A stretch of DNA of 64,000 bases. Source: CAIQJJ01 sp964606085. Its GTDB lineage: Bacteria > Chloroflexota > Anaerolineae > Anaerolineales > UBA4823. The stretch lies in the NCBI GenBank assembly GCA_964606085.1, contig CAZSFD010000008.1, positions 26,600 to 90,599 on the forward strand, written 5' to 3'. Positions 8,671 through 17,360 of this stretch are shown here, one piece after another. Position 1 is the first letter of the stretch, and the number at the start of each line of letters is the position of its first letter. The translations under genes were made by a program, and so were the position numbers. The notes under the pieces were generated by a model. That model made no database searches, had not been told where the DNA came from, and was given only the letters and a program-made list of their open reading frames with translations.

Positions 8671-9698
8671 GGGATTTCCGGCAGGCCGCGCTGCTTGAGT
8701 ACCTCGTTGAGCAGCTTCAAGTCGTAAATGCCCGCCAGGTCGGGCTTCTCTTTGAGGAAACCGGCGGCAAAGGCGGCATCTGCCGCGGCGAAAAGCGAGG
8801 ATGCAATGGGGTCCCAGGTTGGGCGCATCCGCTCCCAGGCGGCGGCCAGCACGTCAGCGGCCAGCTTCTTGCCAGTCAGTTTTTCGATTTCCGCGTTGAG
8901 CAAAGCCTGAGCTTCGCCAGGGTTGGCAAGTTCCCATTCGGTGATCGCCACATGCGCTTCAAGCCAGGCTTGCACCAGGTCTGGGTGCGCCTGCAAAAAA
9001 CTCGTACTGACGATGATGTGCGCGGTGACGAAGTCGCCGTTCGGCCACAGGTCGCGCTCATCCAGAAAGACCTCGCCGCCGCCTTCCACCACCAGGCGGC
9101 TGGCCCACGGTTCTGGCACCCAGGCGCCGTCAATTTGGCCCTGTTTGAACAAATCCAAAATCTGCGGGTTTTGGGTAGGGATCACCGCCACATTGCCGCC
9201 ATTTTCGGTCGAATTTAAGCCGTTGGCGATCAGGTAGTTGCGCAGCGCCACATCTTGCGTGTTGCCCAATTGGGGGGTAGACAGGCGCTTGCCGGCCAAA
9301 TCTGCGGCGCTTTGGATGTTTGCCGCGGGGCGCACCACCAGGGCGGCGCCGGCGCTGGTGGCGCCCGCCACGATGCGCAGGGCTTCTCCCTTCGACTGCA
9401 CATAGCCGTTGATGGCCGGGTTGGGGCCGATATAGGCCAGGTCAATCTGCCCGGCGAACAGCGCCTCAATCACCGATGGCCCGGCATTGAAGGATGTCGC
9501 CTCGATGGTCACGGCGTCGCCCAACGCCTGCTGAAAATCGCCCCTCGCCAGGCCAATCAGCGCCTGCGAGTGGGTGATGTTGGGGAAGTAGCCCACGCGC
9601 ATCGTTCCCCCACCCGAGGGGATGTCTGTTGCTGGCGAACAAGCCGCCAGCACGCTCAACAGAACGCACCCCAACAAGAAAAGTCTTTGTCGAATCAT
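8667..9698 (-). CDS. ABC substrate-binding lipoprotein, SsuA/NMT1 type
   Basis: 343 residues. The N-terminus has a hydrophobic stretch and lipobox LAAC (Cys about residue 20), so it is a lipid-anchored binding protein. GYFPNITHSQALIGLARGDF and IEALFAGQIDLAYIGPNP are typical of SsuA/TauA/NrtA-like proteins. A GGAGG ribosome site stands before the ATG. It is first in an operon with ATPase, permease and Rrf2 regulator. The ligand may be a sulfonate, nitrate or a pyrimidine precursor; sulfonate is favoured only by the neighbouring regulator. Confidence 0.88.
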   Translation of the reverse strand: MIRQRLFLLGCVLLSVLAACSPATDIPSGGGTMRVGYFPNITHSQALIGLARGDFQQALGDAVTIEATSFNAGPSVIEALFAGQIDLAYIGPNPAINGYVQSKGEALRIVAGATSAGAALVVRPAANIQSAADLAGKRLSTPQLGNTQDVALRNYLIANGLNSTENGGNVAVIPTQNPQILDLFKQGQIDGAWVPEPWASRLVVEGGGEVFLDERDLWPNGDFVTAHIIVSTSFLQAHPDLVQAWLEAHVAITEWELANPGEAQALLNAEIEKLTGKKLAADVLAAAWERMRPTWDPIASSLFAAADAAFAAGFLKEKPDLAGIYDLKLLNEVLKQRGLPEIP

Positions 9699-9747
9699 TT
9701 TACCCTCCGCGAAAATCTATGAATGGGGTTCAGTCGCCCCGCCGAAT

Positions 9748-9769
9748 ATACGACTTATCTGGTCGTTAT
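9748..9769. promoter_or_regulatory. Candidate operator of the ABC/Rrf2 operon
   Basis: ATACGAC (9748-9754) and GTCGTTAT (9762-9769) form an interrupted dyad that overlaps the -10 box of the minus-strand promoter. Autoregulation by the Rrf2 protein of the same operon is possible but not shown. Confidence 0.35.
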
Positions 9770-9796
9770 TTTAGATCGTTCGTGAGGCATTGTCAA
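9768..9796 (-). promoter_or_regulatory. Promoter of the ABC transporter operon
   Basis: On the minus strand TTGACA (9796-9791), a 17-base spacer and TAAAAT (9773-9768) form a near-consensus sigma-70 promoter pointing into the binding-protein gene. An imperfect palindrome of the form ATACGAC-N7-GTCGTTAT (9748-9769) covers the start-site region. Confidence 0.75.
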
Positions 9797-9857
9797 GTGC
9801 AGGGTTTTCTCAAAACCACTGGTTTTGGCAAACTCAGCCGGCGCGGCAGATTTCCAT

Positions 9858-9886
9858 TTGCATTCTGCCCATCGAACCCGTATAAT
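9858..9886 (+). promoter_or_regulatory. Promoter of the cellobiose phosphorylase operon
   Basis: TTGCAT (9858-9863), exactly 17 bases, then TATAAT (9881-9886). Transcription should start near 9893, leaving a leader of about 50 bases that carries the LacI-type operator at 9904-9915. Confidence 0.8.
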
Positions 9887-9903
9887 CGGCCCAAAGCGCT
9901 GAG

Positions 9904-9915
9904 GTAAGCGCTTAC
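9904..9915. promoter_or_regulatory. LacI-type operator before the GH94 gene
   Basis: GTAAGCGCTTAC is a perfect 12-base palindrome with a central CG, the hallmark of LacI/GalR operators. It resembles the CelR/CebR sites that control cellulose and cellobiose genes. It lies just downstream of the predicted start site, a position suited to repression. No LacI regulator is encoded in this window. Confidence 0.6.
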
Positions 9916-9944
9916 GCACATCTCCTCCCAGAAAGGCTTTCCCC

Positions 9945-12485
9945 ATGAAATACGGATACTTTGATGATCAGGCCCGCGAATATGTGATCACCCGTCCCGA
10001 CACCCCCCTGCCGTGGATCAACTACCTCGGCTGCGAAGATTATTTCGGGTTGATTTCGAACACCGGCGGCGGCTACTCCTTCTACCGCGATGCCCGCCTG
10101 CGCCGCATCACCCGCTACCGCTACAACAATGCCCCCTTCGATGTCGGCGGACGATACATCTACCTGCGCGACAACGTGATGGGTCGGGGCGACCCTTCTG
10201 GTGTAAATTCGAGTACGGGACAGGCAAACACGGGTCGCCCCTACTGGTCACCTTCCTGGCAGCCCACCCAAGCGGCCCTCAACGATTACACCTGCCGCCA
10301 CGGCATGGGCTACACCACCATTGGTTCCACCTACACCGGCATCCGCGCCGAAACGCGCTACTTCGTGCCGCTGGGGCAAAACCTGGAAATCTGGCAGCTC
10401 ACCGTTACCAACAACCGCCTCGAAGCGGCTGATCTGTCGGTCTTTTCTGCAATTGAGTTTGCCCTGTGGGATGGCTGGGACGACCAGACCAACTTCCAGC
10501 GCAACTTCTCCATCGGCCAGGTCGAAATCGAAGACGAAGTGATCTATCACAAGACCGAATACCGCGAGCGCCGTGACCACATCGCCTACTTCGCCTGCTC
10601 CGAGCCGCTGGCCGGCTTCGACACGCAACGCGACACCTTCCTGGGCGGCTACCGCGGCTGGGATCGCCCGCTTGCCGTCGAACGCGGCCAGTCATTCAAC
10701 TCCGAAGCACACGGCTGGGCCGTGATGGGTTCGCACCACGTCAAGATCATCCTCGCCCCCGGCGAAAGCCGCGAAATCCGCTTTGTGTTGGGCTACCACG
10801 AGAACCCCAAAGACGCCAAGTTCGACCCGCCCGGCTCGCAGACGGTCAACAAGCGCCTGGTCAAACCGGTGATCGCCAAATATCTCGACAAGGCCAATGT
10901 AGATGCCGCTTTTGCTGAATTGCAGACTTACTGGGACAGCCTGCTCGGCGTCTACCAGGTGCAATCGCCCGACGTTCACGTCAACCGCATGGTCAACATC
11001 TGGAATGCCTACCAGTGCATGGCTACCTTCAACATGAGCCGCTCGGCCTCGTTCTACGAAAGCGGCATCGGGCGCGGCCTGGGCTTCCGCGATTCCAACC
11101 AGGATTTGCTCGGTTTCGTGCAGATGGTGCCAACCCGCGCCCGCCAGCGCCTGCTCGATTTAGCCGCCACCATGCTGCCCAGTGGCGGGGCGTACCATCA
11201 GTATCAACCGCTCACCAAGCGCGGCAACAACGACGTCGGCTCCAACTTCAACGACGATCCCCATTGGATGATCATTGCCGTGGCCGCCTACATCAAGGAA
11301 ACCGGCGACTGGTCGGTTCTCAGCGAAATGGTCACCTACGACAACGCCCCTGGCAGCGAAACCACGCTCTACGAACACCTGGAGCGTGCCATCCAATACA
11401 CGCTCGACCGCATCGGCCCGCACGGCCTGCCCCTCATCGGCCGCGCCGACTGGAACGACTGCCTGAACCTGAACTGCTATTCCGACACCCCCGGCCAATC
11501 CTTCCAGACCACCACCAACAAAGAAGGCAAGACTGCCGAGAGCGGCTTTATTGCCGGGTTGTTTGTGCATTCGTGCAAGGAGATGGCGGAATTGGCGAAG
11601 CGATATTCGTTAATCGAAAATCGTCCGTCGAATAACGAATTATCGAATAACCATTCTCGCAGTGCAGATGAATACCTAGCCCTCGCTGCCAACATGACCC
11701 AAACCATTTATGAACACGCCTGGGATGGCGAATGGTTCTTGCGCGCCTACGATGACGGCGGGAATAAAGTTGGCTCGAAGGAGTGCGTGGAAGGGCAGAT
11801 TTTCATCGAGCCGCAGGGATACAACGTCATCGCCGGGGTGGGCCTGGAAAACGGCTACGCCCAGAAAGCGCTCGATTCCGTCAATAAGCGCCTGGCCACC
11901 AGGCATGGCATCGTGTTACAGCAGCCGGCTTACTCGCAGTATTACCTGAATTTGGGCGAGATTTCGTCTTACCCCCCCGGCTACAAAGAAAACGCCGGTA
12001 TCTTCTGTCACAACAACCCGTGGGTGATCGTGGCCGAGACGAAGGTGGGCAATGGCGACCGGGCGCTCGATTACTACCTGCGCATCTGCCCCTCCGCCCG
12101 CGAGGAGATCAGCGACATCCACCGCACCGAACCCTACGTCTTCCCGCAGATGATCGCCGGGCGCGACGCCCCCACCCACGGCGAGGCCAAGAACTCCTGG
12201 TTGACCGGCACCGCCTCGTGGACGTATGTTTCCGTCTCGCAGTACATCCTCGGCATCCGCCCGACGTATGAGGGCCTGCAAGTAGCCCCGGTCATCCCGC
12301 TGCGTTGGGCCGGTTTCACGGCTACCCGCAAGCTACAAGGCGTGACCTACCACATCGAGGTGGTACGCCAGGGGCCGGGCAATAACGTCAGCCTGGCCGT
12401 AGATGGCAAGGCCATCGAAGGCAATGTGGTGCCGCGACCGGCGGCAGGTGTTCGCGAAGTCCAGGTGAAAGCGGTATTAGCATAG
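9945..12485 (+). CDS. Cellobiose phosphorylase (GH94)
   Basis: 846 residues, close to the roughly 810 usual for cellobiose phosphorylases. The N-terminus (MKYGYFDDQAREYVITRPDT, then the WINYLG and GGGYSFYRDARLRRITRYRY region) is strongly conserved in this family. The catalytic Asp is in ADWNDCLNLN near residue 502. It would split cellobiose with phosphate to glucose-1-phosphate and glucose in the cytoplasm; it has no signal peptide. About 20 extra residues (near 552-572, IENRPSNNELSNNHS) come from an AT-rich palindromic insertion at 11605-11656. A promoter and LacI-type operator precede it, and a cytoplasmic GH5 gene follows. Related chitobiose phosphorylases are the main alternative. Confidence 0.9.
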   Translation: MKYGYFDDQAREYVITRPDTPLPWINYLGCEDYFGLISNTGGGYSFYRDARLRRITRYRYNNAPFDVGGRYIYLRDNVMGRGDPSGVNSSTGQANTGRPYWSPSWQPTQAALNDYTCRHGMGYTTIGSTYTGIRAETRYFVPLGQNLEIWQLTVTNNRLEAADLSVFSAIEFALWDGWDDQTNFQRNFSIGQVEIEDEVIYHKTEYRERRDHIAYFACSEPLAGFDTQRDTFLGGYRGWDRPLAVERGQSFNSEAHGWAVMGSHHVKIILAPGESREIRFVLGYHENPKDAKFDPPGSQTVNKRLVKPVIAKYLDKANVDAAFAELQTYWDSLLGVYQVQSPDVHVNRMVNIWNAYQCMATFNMSRSASFYESGIGRGLGFRDSNQDLLGFVQMVPTRARQRLLDLAATMLPSGGAYHQYQPLTKRGNNDVGSNFNDDPHWMIIAVAAYIKETGDWSVLSEMVTYDNAPGSETTLYEHLERAIQYTLDRIGPHGLPLIGRADWNDCLNLNCYSDTPGQSFQTTTNKEGKTAESGFIAGLFVHSCKEMAELAKRYSLIENRPSNNELSNNHSRSADEYLALAANMTQTIYEHAWDGEWFLRAYDDGGNKVGSKECVEGQIFIEPQGYNVIAGVGLENGYAQKALDSVNKRLATRHGIVLQQPAYSQYYLNLGEISSYPPGYKENAGIFCHNNPWVIVAETKVGNGDRALDYYLRICPSAREEISDIHRTEPYVFPQMIAGRDAPTHGEAKNSWLTGTASWTYVSVSQYILGIRPTYEGLQVAPVIPLRWAGFTATRKLQGVTYHIEVVRQGPGNNVSLAVDGKAIEGNVVPRPAAGVREVQVKAVLA
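11605..11656. repeat. AT-rich palindromic insert inside the GH94 gene
   Basis: ATTCGTTAATCGA (11605-11617) and TCGAATAACGAAT (11628-11640) are inverted repeats with one mismatch, followed by another TATCGAATAA copy. Base composition is far more AT-rich than the surrounding gene. The reading frame is kept. A related hairpin is at 33673-33705. Confidence 0.6.
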
Positions 12486-12489
12486 CCAA

Positions 12490-12515
12490 GTATGGCGACA
12501 TTAATTTCGCCATAC
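12490..12515. repeat. Hairpin between GH94 and GH5 genes
   Basis: GTATGGCGA (12490-12498) pairs perfectly with TCGCCATAC (12507-12515) around an 8-base loop. No T-run follows, and the next gene starts 17 bases later. It may moderate expression or be a degenerate GTAGGGC-type repeat. Confidence 0.45.
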
Positions 12516-12531
12516 AGAAAGAATATCCCCT

Positions 12532-13581
12532 ATGGAAAAGATCACCTATTATTCTGGCCTCAACCTCGGCGGCTGGATTTCGCAATATAAAGAATACGAC
12601 CACGAACACTTCAAAACCTTCATCACCGCCCCCGACATCCGCCGCATTGCCGATTGGGGCTTCGACCACGTGCGCCTGCCGGTGGATTATCCCGTTTTGG
12701 AAGATGACGCCGCGCCAGGCGTGTACAAAGAAAGCGGCCTGGCGTATGTGGATGCCTGCATCGAATGGTGTAAGGCCAACGGGCTGGGCGTCGTACTCGA
12801 TCTGCACCATGCCCCCGGTTACAGCTTCACGCAAACGCTGGAAGGGCAACCCGCCGGATTCCCGCTCTTCGACGATCCGGCGCAAAGCCAGCGCTTCATT
12901 GACCTGTGGGTGATGCTGGCTACACGCTACAAAGGCGAAGGGCAAGGTGTTGTCCTGGAACTGCTCAACGAGATCGTCCTGCCCGACGTGACCCCGTGGA
13001 ACACGCTGGCCGCCCGCGCCGTGCAGTCCATCCGCCAGGTGGCCCCGGCCAGCCCGATTATGATCGGCGGCAATTACTACAATTCCGCCAGCGAACTGGC
13101 CAACATCGCCCTGGTGGATGACCCCCACATCGTTTACACCTTCCACTACTACGAGCCGCTGCTCTTCACGCACCAAAAGGCCTATTGGTCACGCGTCAAC
13201 CGCGACCACAACACCACGGTGGAATATCCCGGAAGCGTGCCAGGGCTGGGCGAGTTGTTCGAGCGCAAGCCAGAATATCGCAGCATGCACGAACGCTTTT
13301 TGACGCAGTATATGGATCAGGCGCTTTTGCGTGAGTATCTGCAACCGGTGGTAGATTTCATCGAGAAAACCGGTCACACGCCTTATTGCGGCGAATACGG
13401 CGTGTACGAACTGGCCCCCATGCCCAGCCGCCTGAATTGGTATCGCGATTTCCTGGCGCTGCTGAACGAATCAGGCGTCGGGCGTGCTGCCTGGTCTTAC
13501 AAGGGAATGGGCTTTGGGCTGGTAGATACTGCCGGCAAGGTGATCAGCGACGAACTGCTGCGCGTGGTCAGCGGTCGCTAA
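12532..13581 (+). CDS. Cytoplasmic GH5-family glycoside hydrolase
   Basis: 349 residues, with no signal peptide. The TIM-barrel GH5 motifs are clear: GLNLGGW at the start, LELLNEI with acid/base Glu147, TFHYYEPL, and CGEYGVYE with nucleophile Glu288. Without an export signal it should act on imported oligosaccharides, probably beta-glucosides or similar. It follows cellobiose phosphorylase by 46 bases on the same strand, which fits shared use of cellulose breakdown products. The exact linkage is unknown. Confidence 0.85.
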   Translation: MEKITYYSGLNLGGWISQYKEYDHEHFKTFITAPDIRRIADWGFDHVRLPVDYPVLEDDAAPGVYKESGLAYVDACIEWCKANGLGVVLDLHHAPGYSFTQTLEGQPAGFPLFDDPAQSQRFIDLWVMLATRYKGEGQGVVLELLNEIVLPDVTPWNTLAARAVQSIRQVAPASPIMIGGNYYNSASELANIALVDDPHIVYTFHYYEPLLFTHQKAYWSRVNRDHNTTVEYPGSVPGLGELFERKPEYRSMHERFLTQYMDQALLREYLQPVVDFIEKTGHTPYCGEYGVYELAPMPSRLNWYRDFLALLNESGVGRAAWSYKGMGFGLVDTAGKVISDELLRVVSGR

Positions 13582-13601
13582 ACGCACTGCACCACCACAA
13601 A

Positions 13602-13643
13602 AAACAACGCCCCTGTTCGAGCGCTCGAACAGGGGCGTTGTTT
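13602..13643. terminator. Perfect 21-bp palindromic bidirectional terminator
   Basis: The 42 bases are a perfect palindrome centred at 13622/13623 (arms contain CGCCCCTGTTCGAG). T-rich tracts follow on both strands. It separates the convergent GH5 and PEPCK genes. Confidence 0.8.
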
Positions 13644-13656
13644 CATGCCAGGGCGA

Positions 13657-15498
13657 TCACAGACAGCCCATCCATTTGGCCGGCGAGCGCACCAGGCTGG
13701 CCAGCAGCAATTGGCGGATGAAGACCAACTCTTTGGGCAGCTTATCGGCCAGTTTGACGAACAGGTCTTCTTGCAAGAGCAGTTCATTCAGCCACTGTTG
13801 GCGGTCAACGGCCATCAGTTCGGCAAATTGTTCGCGTCCGAAGTTTTTCAACCCGGTCAGGATCAGGTCATTGTAGCTCGGCATGTAACCGAGCGGGCTT
13901 TCAACCGCCCCAGCCTTGCCGTTGACGCGCTGGACGATCCAGTGCAGCACGCGCATATTTTCGCCATAACCATCCCACAGCCATTTCCCGGCGGCATCTT
14001 TGCGGAACCAGTTGACGCTGAAGATGGCGGGCGGGTTGACAATCTGGCGGCCAAAACCGAGCCAGTGATTGATGTAATCGGCCATGTGGTAGCCAGCGAA
14101 AGGCAGCATGGCAAACGGGTCACGGCGCACCTGGCCCACCTGCCCGGCCGCCGCGGCCGTGGTTTCAGAGCCCATGGTGGAGGCCAGGTAAACGCCAGCC
14201 GCCCAGTTGGCCGCCTGGTAGACCAACGGCACCGTGGTGGTGCGGCGTCCACCGAAGATGAAGGCTTTGATCGGCACACCGGCGGGGTCTTCCCAGCGCG
14301 GGTCAATCGAAGGGCACTGGCTGGCCGGGGCGGTGAAGCGGGCGTTGGGGTGCGCCGCCGGACGGCCACAATCGGGCGTCCAATCCTGGCCTTTCCAGTC
14401 AATCAGATGGGCGGGCGGGGTTTTGGTCATGCCTTCCCACCACACATCGCCATCGTCGGTCATGGCAACGTTGGTGAAGATGCAATTGGCATACAGGGTG
14501 GCCATGGCGTTGGGGTTGGTGCTGTCTGAAGTGCCGGGGGCCACGCCAAAGTAGCCATATTCGGGGTTGATGGCGTAAATCTGCCCATCGGGGCCAGGCT
14601 TGATCCAGGCAATGTCGTCGCCAACGGTCGTCACTTTCCAGCCTGTGAAATCAGCGGGCGGGATCAGCATGGCCAGGTTGGTCTTGCCGCATGCCGAGGG
14701 GAACGCCGCGCCAACGTAGGTCTTCTCGCCTTCAGGCGATTCGACGCCGAGGATCAGCATGTGTTCGGCCAGCCAGCCTTCATCACGCGCCAGGGTGGAG
14801 GCGATGCGCAGGGCGAAGCATTTTTTGCCCAGCAGGGCATTGCCGCCATAACCTGAGCCAAACGACCAGATGGCGTGTTCTTCGGGGAAGTGGACGATGT
14901 ATTTGTTGTCGGCGTTGCAGGGCCAGGGGACGTCGGTTTGACCAGCGGCGAGCGGCGCGCCGACCGAATGCAGGCAGGGGACGAAATCGCCGTCGGCGCC
15001 TAATACATCCCACACCTGGCTGGTCATGCGGGTCATAATGCGCATGTTGACGACCACGTAGGGCGAATCGGTCAGTTCGATGCCGCAGTGCGAAATGTAC
15101 GAACCGAGCGGGCCCATGCTGAAGGGGATCACATACATCGTGCGGCCGCGCATCGAGCCGTTGAACAGGCCGGTGAGGGTGGCCTTCATGGCTGCCGGGG
15201 CCATCCAGTTGTTGGTGGGGCCGGCGTCTTCCTGCTTGAGGCTGCAAATGAAGGTGCGGTCTTCGACGCGGGCCACATCGGCGGGGTCTGAGCGGCAGAG
15301 AAAGCTGTTGGGGCGCTTCTCCGCATTCAGGCGGATGAATGTGCCCGAGGCGACCATCTGCTCGCACAGACGGTCATACTCCTCTTGCGAGCCATCACAA
15401 AAATAAACCTGGTCGGGCTGGCACATGGCAGCCATTTCTTCGATCCAGGCGCGTGCCTGGGGGTTTTGGACATAACCGGGGAATTCAATCTGAGGCAT
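13657..15498 (-). CDS. pckG: Phosphoenolpyruvate carboxykinase (GTP)
   Basis: 613 residues, the normal size of GTP-dependent PEPCK. The kinase-1a motif FPSACGKTNLAM (near residue 268) holds the active-site Cys typical of the GTP type, and the frame is homologous throughout (for example YGGNALLGKKCFALRI before it and FGGRRTTTVPLVY later). The enzyme turns oxaloacetate and GTP into PEP and CO2 for gluconeogenesis. An AGGAG site lies just before the ATG. It stands alone between two convergent or separate units. Its presence fits a cell that stores glycogen, as the glg genes in this window suggest. Confidence 0.95.
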   Translation of the reverse strand: MPQIEFPGYVQNPQARAWIEEMAAMCQPDQVYFCDGSQEEYDRLCEQMVASGTFIRLNAEKRPNSFLCRSDPADVARVEDRTFICSLKQEDAGPTNNWMAPAAMKATLTGLFNGSMRGRTMYVIPFSMGPLGSYISHCGIELTDSPYVVVNMRIMTRMTSQVWDVLGADGDFVPCLHSVGAPLAAGQTDVPWPCNADNKYIVHFPEEHAIWSFGSGYGGNALLGKKCFALRIASTLARDEGWLAEHMLILGVESPEGEKTYVGAAFPSACGKTNLAMLIPPADFTGWKVTTVGDDIAWIKPGPDGQIYAINPEYGYFGVAPGTSDSTNPNAMATLYANCIFTNVAMTDDGDVWWEGMTKTPPAHLIDWKGQDWTPDCGRPAAHPNARFTAPASQCPSIDPRWEDPAGVPIKAFIFGGRRTTTVPLVYQAANWAAGVYLASTMGSETTAAAAGQVGQVRRDPFAMLPFAGYHMADYINHWLGFGRQIVNPPAIFSVNWFRKDAAGKWLWDGYGENMRVLHWIVQRVNGKAGAVESPLGYMPSYNDLILTGLKNFGREQFAELMAVDRQQWLNELLLQEDLFVKLADKLPKELVFIRQLLLASLVRSPAKWMGCL

Positions 15499-15600
15499 GA
15501 GTTTCTCCTGTGGGGCGAGTTTGGGTCAAGTATACAATAAGTCCGCCGGCGCGACTATGTGTTAAGCAACCCGCTTGAGGTGTGATCGTTTCGTATACTT

Positions 15601-17220
15601 TCACGAACCAGCCGCCCACGGTTTCAGCCCATCCACGGCAGCGCTTTCGATGACCAATCCCGTTTTGTAGCGTGCCATGAAGGCGGCAAAGCCAGCCACA
15701 TCGGTCGGGTTGGGTGCGACGGTTGTGCTGTGTTCACTGGCAAAAACGTGATCGGTGAGATAGGCTTCCAGGGGTTGATCGGCTGCCTTACGGAGACGAT
15801 ACGCAGCCAACAAAGCAATCCCCCATGCGCCGCCCTCGCCAGCAGTCTCCATCACCGCAACGGGGACATTCATCGCCGCCGCCATGATCTGCTGGCCCAC
15901 GCCCCGGGTTTTGAAGAACCCGCCGTGGCCGAGAATCTGGTCAATTTTGACCTGTTCGCGTTCGAACAAAATGTCGAGACCGATCTTCAACGCCCCAAGC
16001 GCCGAAAACAAATGCACGCGCATGAAGTTTGCCAGGGTAAAGCGGCTTTCGGGCGTGCGCACGAACAAGGGCCGCCCCTCGGCAATGTGCGTGATATGCT
16101 CACCCGCAAAGTAATTGTAGGAGAGCAAGCCACCGCCATCGGCATCGCCAGCAAGCGCCCGGTTGAAGAGCAGTTCGAACAAGCGGGATTCGCTCACCTC
16201 TACCCCCAACGCCTGGGTAAACTCGTGGAAGAGCGCCACCCAGGCATTGAGATCGGACGTGCAGTTGTTACTATGCACCATCGCCACCGGCTTGCCGGTG
16301 GGCGTCGTCACCATGTCTATTTCGGGGTAAAGCTGCGCAAGGGCCTTCTCCAACACAATCATGGCAAAGACGGATGTGCCAGCCGAAACATTGCCGGTGC
16401 GTTCGGCCACGCTGTTGGTGGCAACCATGCCCGTGCCAGCGTCACCCTCCGGCGGGCAGAGCGGAATGCCCGCTTGCAATTGCCCGCTGGGATCGAGCAG
16501 CCGGGCGCCTTCTTCGGTTAAAACGCCCGCCGCATCGCCAGCCAGCAGCACCCGTGGCAAGATGTCTTGCAGTTTCCAGGGGATTTTTTCGGCGGCCAGC
16601 AGCCCATTGAATTGGGCCAGCATGGCTTGATCGTAATCGTTGGTCAGGCTGTCTATGGGAAACATGCCCGAGGCCTCGCCAATGCCCAGCACTTTTTGGC
16701 CGGTCAGCTTCCAGTGAACATAACCCGCCAGCGTGGTCTGATGGTCAATGTCGCGGAGATGGGGTTCATGGTTCAAGATGGCCTGGTAAAGGTGGGCAAT
16801 ACTCCAGCGCTGGGGAATGTTGAACTGGAACAGATCGGTCAACTGCGCGGCGGCCTGACCGGTGATGGTGTTGCGCCAGGTGCGGAACGGCACGAGCAGG
16901 TTGCCAGCCGAATCGAAAACCAGGTAGCCGTGCATCATGGCGCTGAAGCCCATGGCGCCCACCGTCTTGAGCGGGACGCCGAACTGCGCCAGCACTGCGC
17001 TGCTGAGTTGGCGATAGCTTTCCTGCAAGCCTGTCCAGACATCTTCAAGGCGATAGGTCCAAACCCCGTTTTCGTAACGGTTCTCCCACTCGAAATTGCC
17101 TGAGGCAAGCGGTTTGTGGTCCTCGCCGATCAGCACGGCCTTGATGCGCGTCGAGCCAAGCTCGATGCCCAGAACGGTCTTGCCATGTTCAATGGCGGTT
17201 TGCATAGCTTGTTGTGTCAT
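15601..17220 (-). CDS. FGGY-family carbohydrate kinase (pentulokinase-like)
   Basis: 539 residues from ATG 17220, which has AGGAG at good spacing; a TTG at 17244 is less likely. Domain I begins VLGIELGSTRIKAVLIG (phosphate-binding loop), and GNVSAGTSVFAM and HGGFFKTRGVGQQIMAAAM form the ATP-binding part of domain II. It belongs with xylulokinase/ribulokinase-type enzymes. MGFSAMMHGYLVF is the FGGY substrate region. It may phosphorylate L-ribulose, xylulose or a related sugar; an AraD-like epimerase is encoded at 62733-63374, but not next to it. The substrate is not settled. Confidence 0.85.
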   Translation of the reverse strand: MTQQAMQTAIEHGKTVLGIELGSTRIKAVLIGEDHKPLASGNFEWENRYENGVWTYRLEDVWTGLQESYRQLSSAVLAQFGVPLKTVGAMGFSAMMHGYLVFDSAGNLLVPFRTWRNTITGQAAAQLTDLFQFNIPQRWSIAHLYQAILNHEPHLRDIDHQTTLAGYVHWKLTGQKVLGIGEASGMFPIDSLTNDYDQAMLAQFNGLLAAEKIPWKLQDILPRVLLAGDAAGVLTEEGARLLDPSGQLQAGIPLCPPEGDAGTGMVATNSVAERTGNVSAGTSVFAMIVLEKALAQLYPEIDMVTTPTGKPVAMVHSNNCTSDLNAWVALFHEFTQALGVEVSESRLFELLFNRALAGDADGGGLLSYNYFAGEHITHIAEGRPLFVRTPESRFTLANFMRVHLFSALGALKIGLDILFEREQVKIDQILGHGGFFKTRGVGQQIMAAAMNVPVAVMETAGEGGAWGIALLAAYRLRKAADQPLEAYLTDHVFASEHSTTVAPNPTDVAGFAAFMARYKTGLVIESAAVDGLKPWAAGS

Positions 17221-17360
17221 TTTTTCATCTCCTGATCGCTCCAATGATTTCTCCCTTCAACGGGTCGGGCAAAACTGCAACCGATCATATCATGCCATCA
17301 TCCTATTTCGAGCAGCCATCCATGGCTTTTATTTCCAGGGGGGAGACGCCTGCTTCTTTG

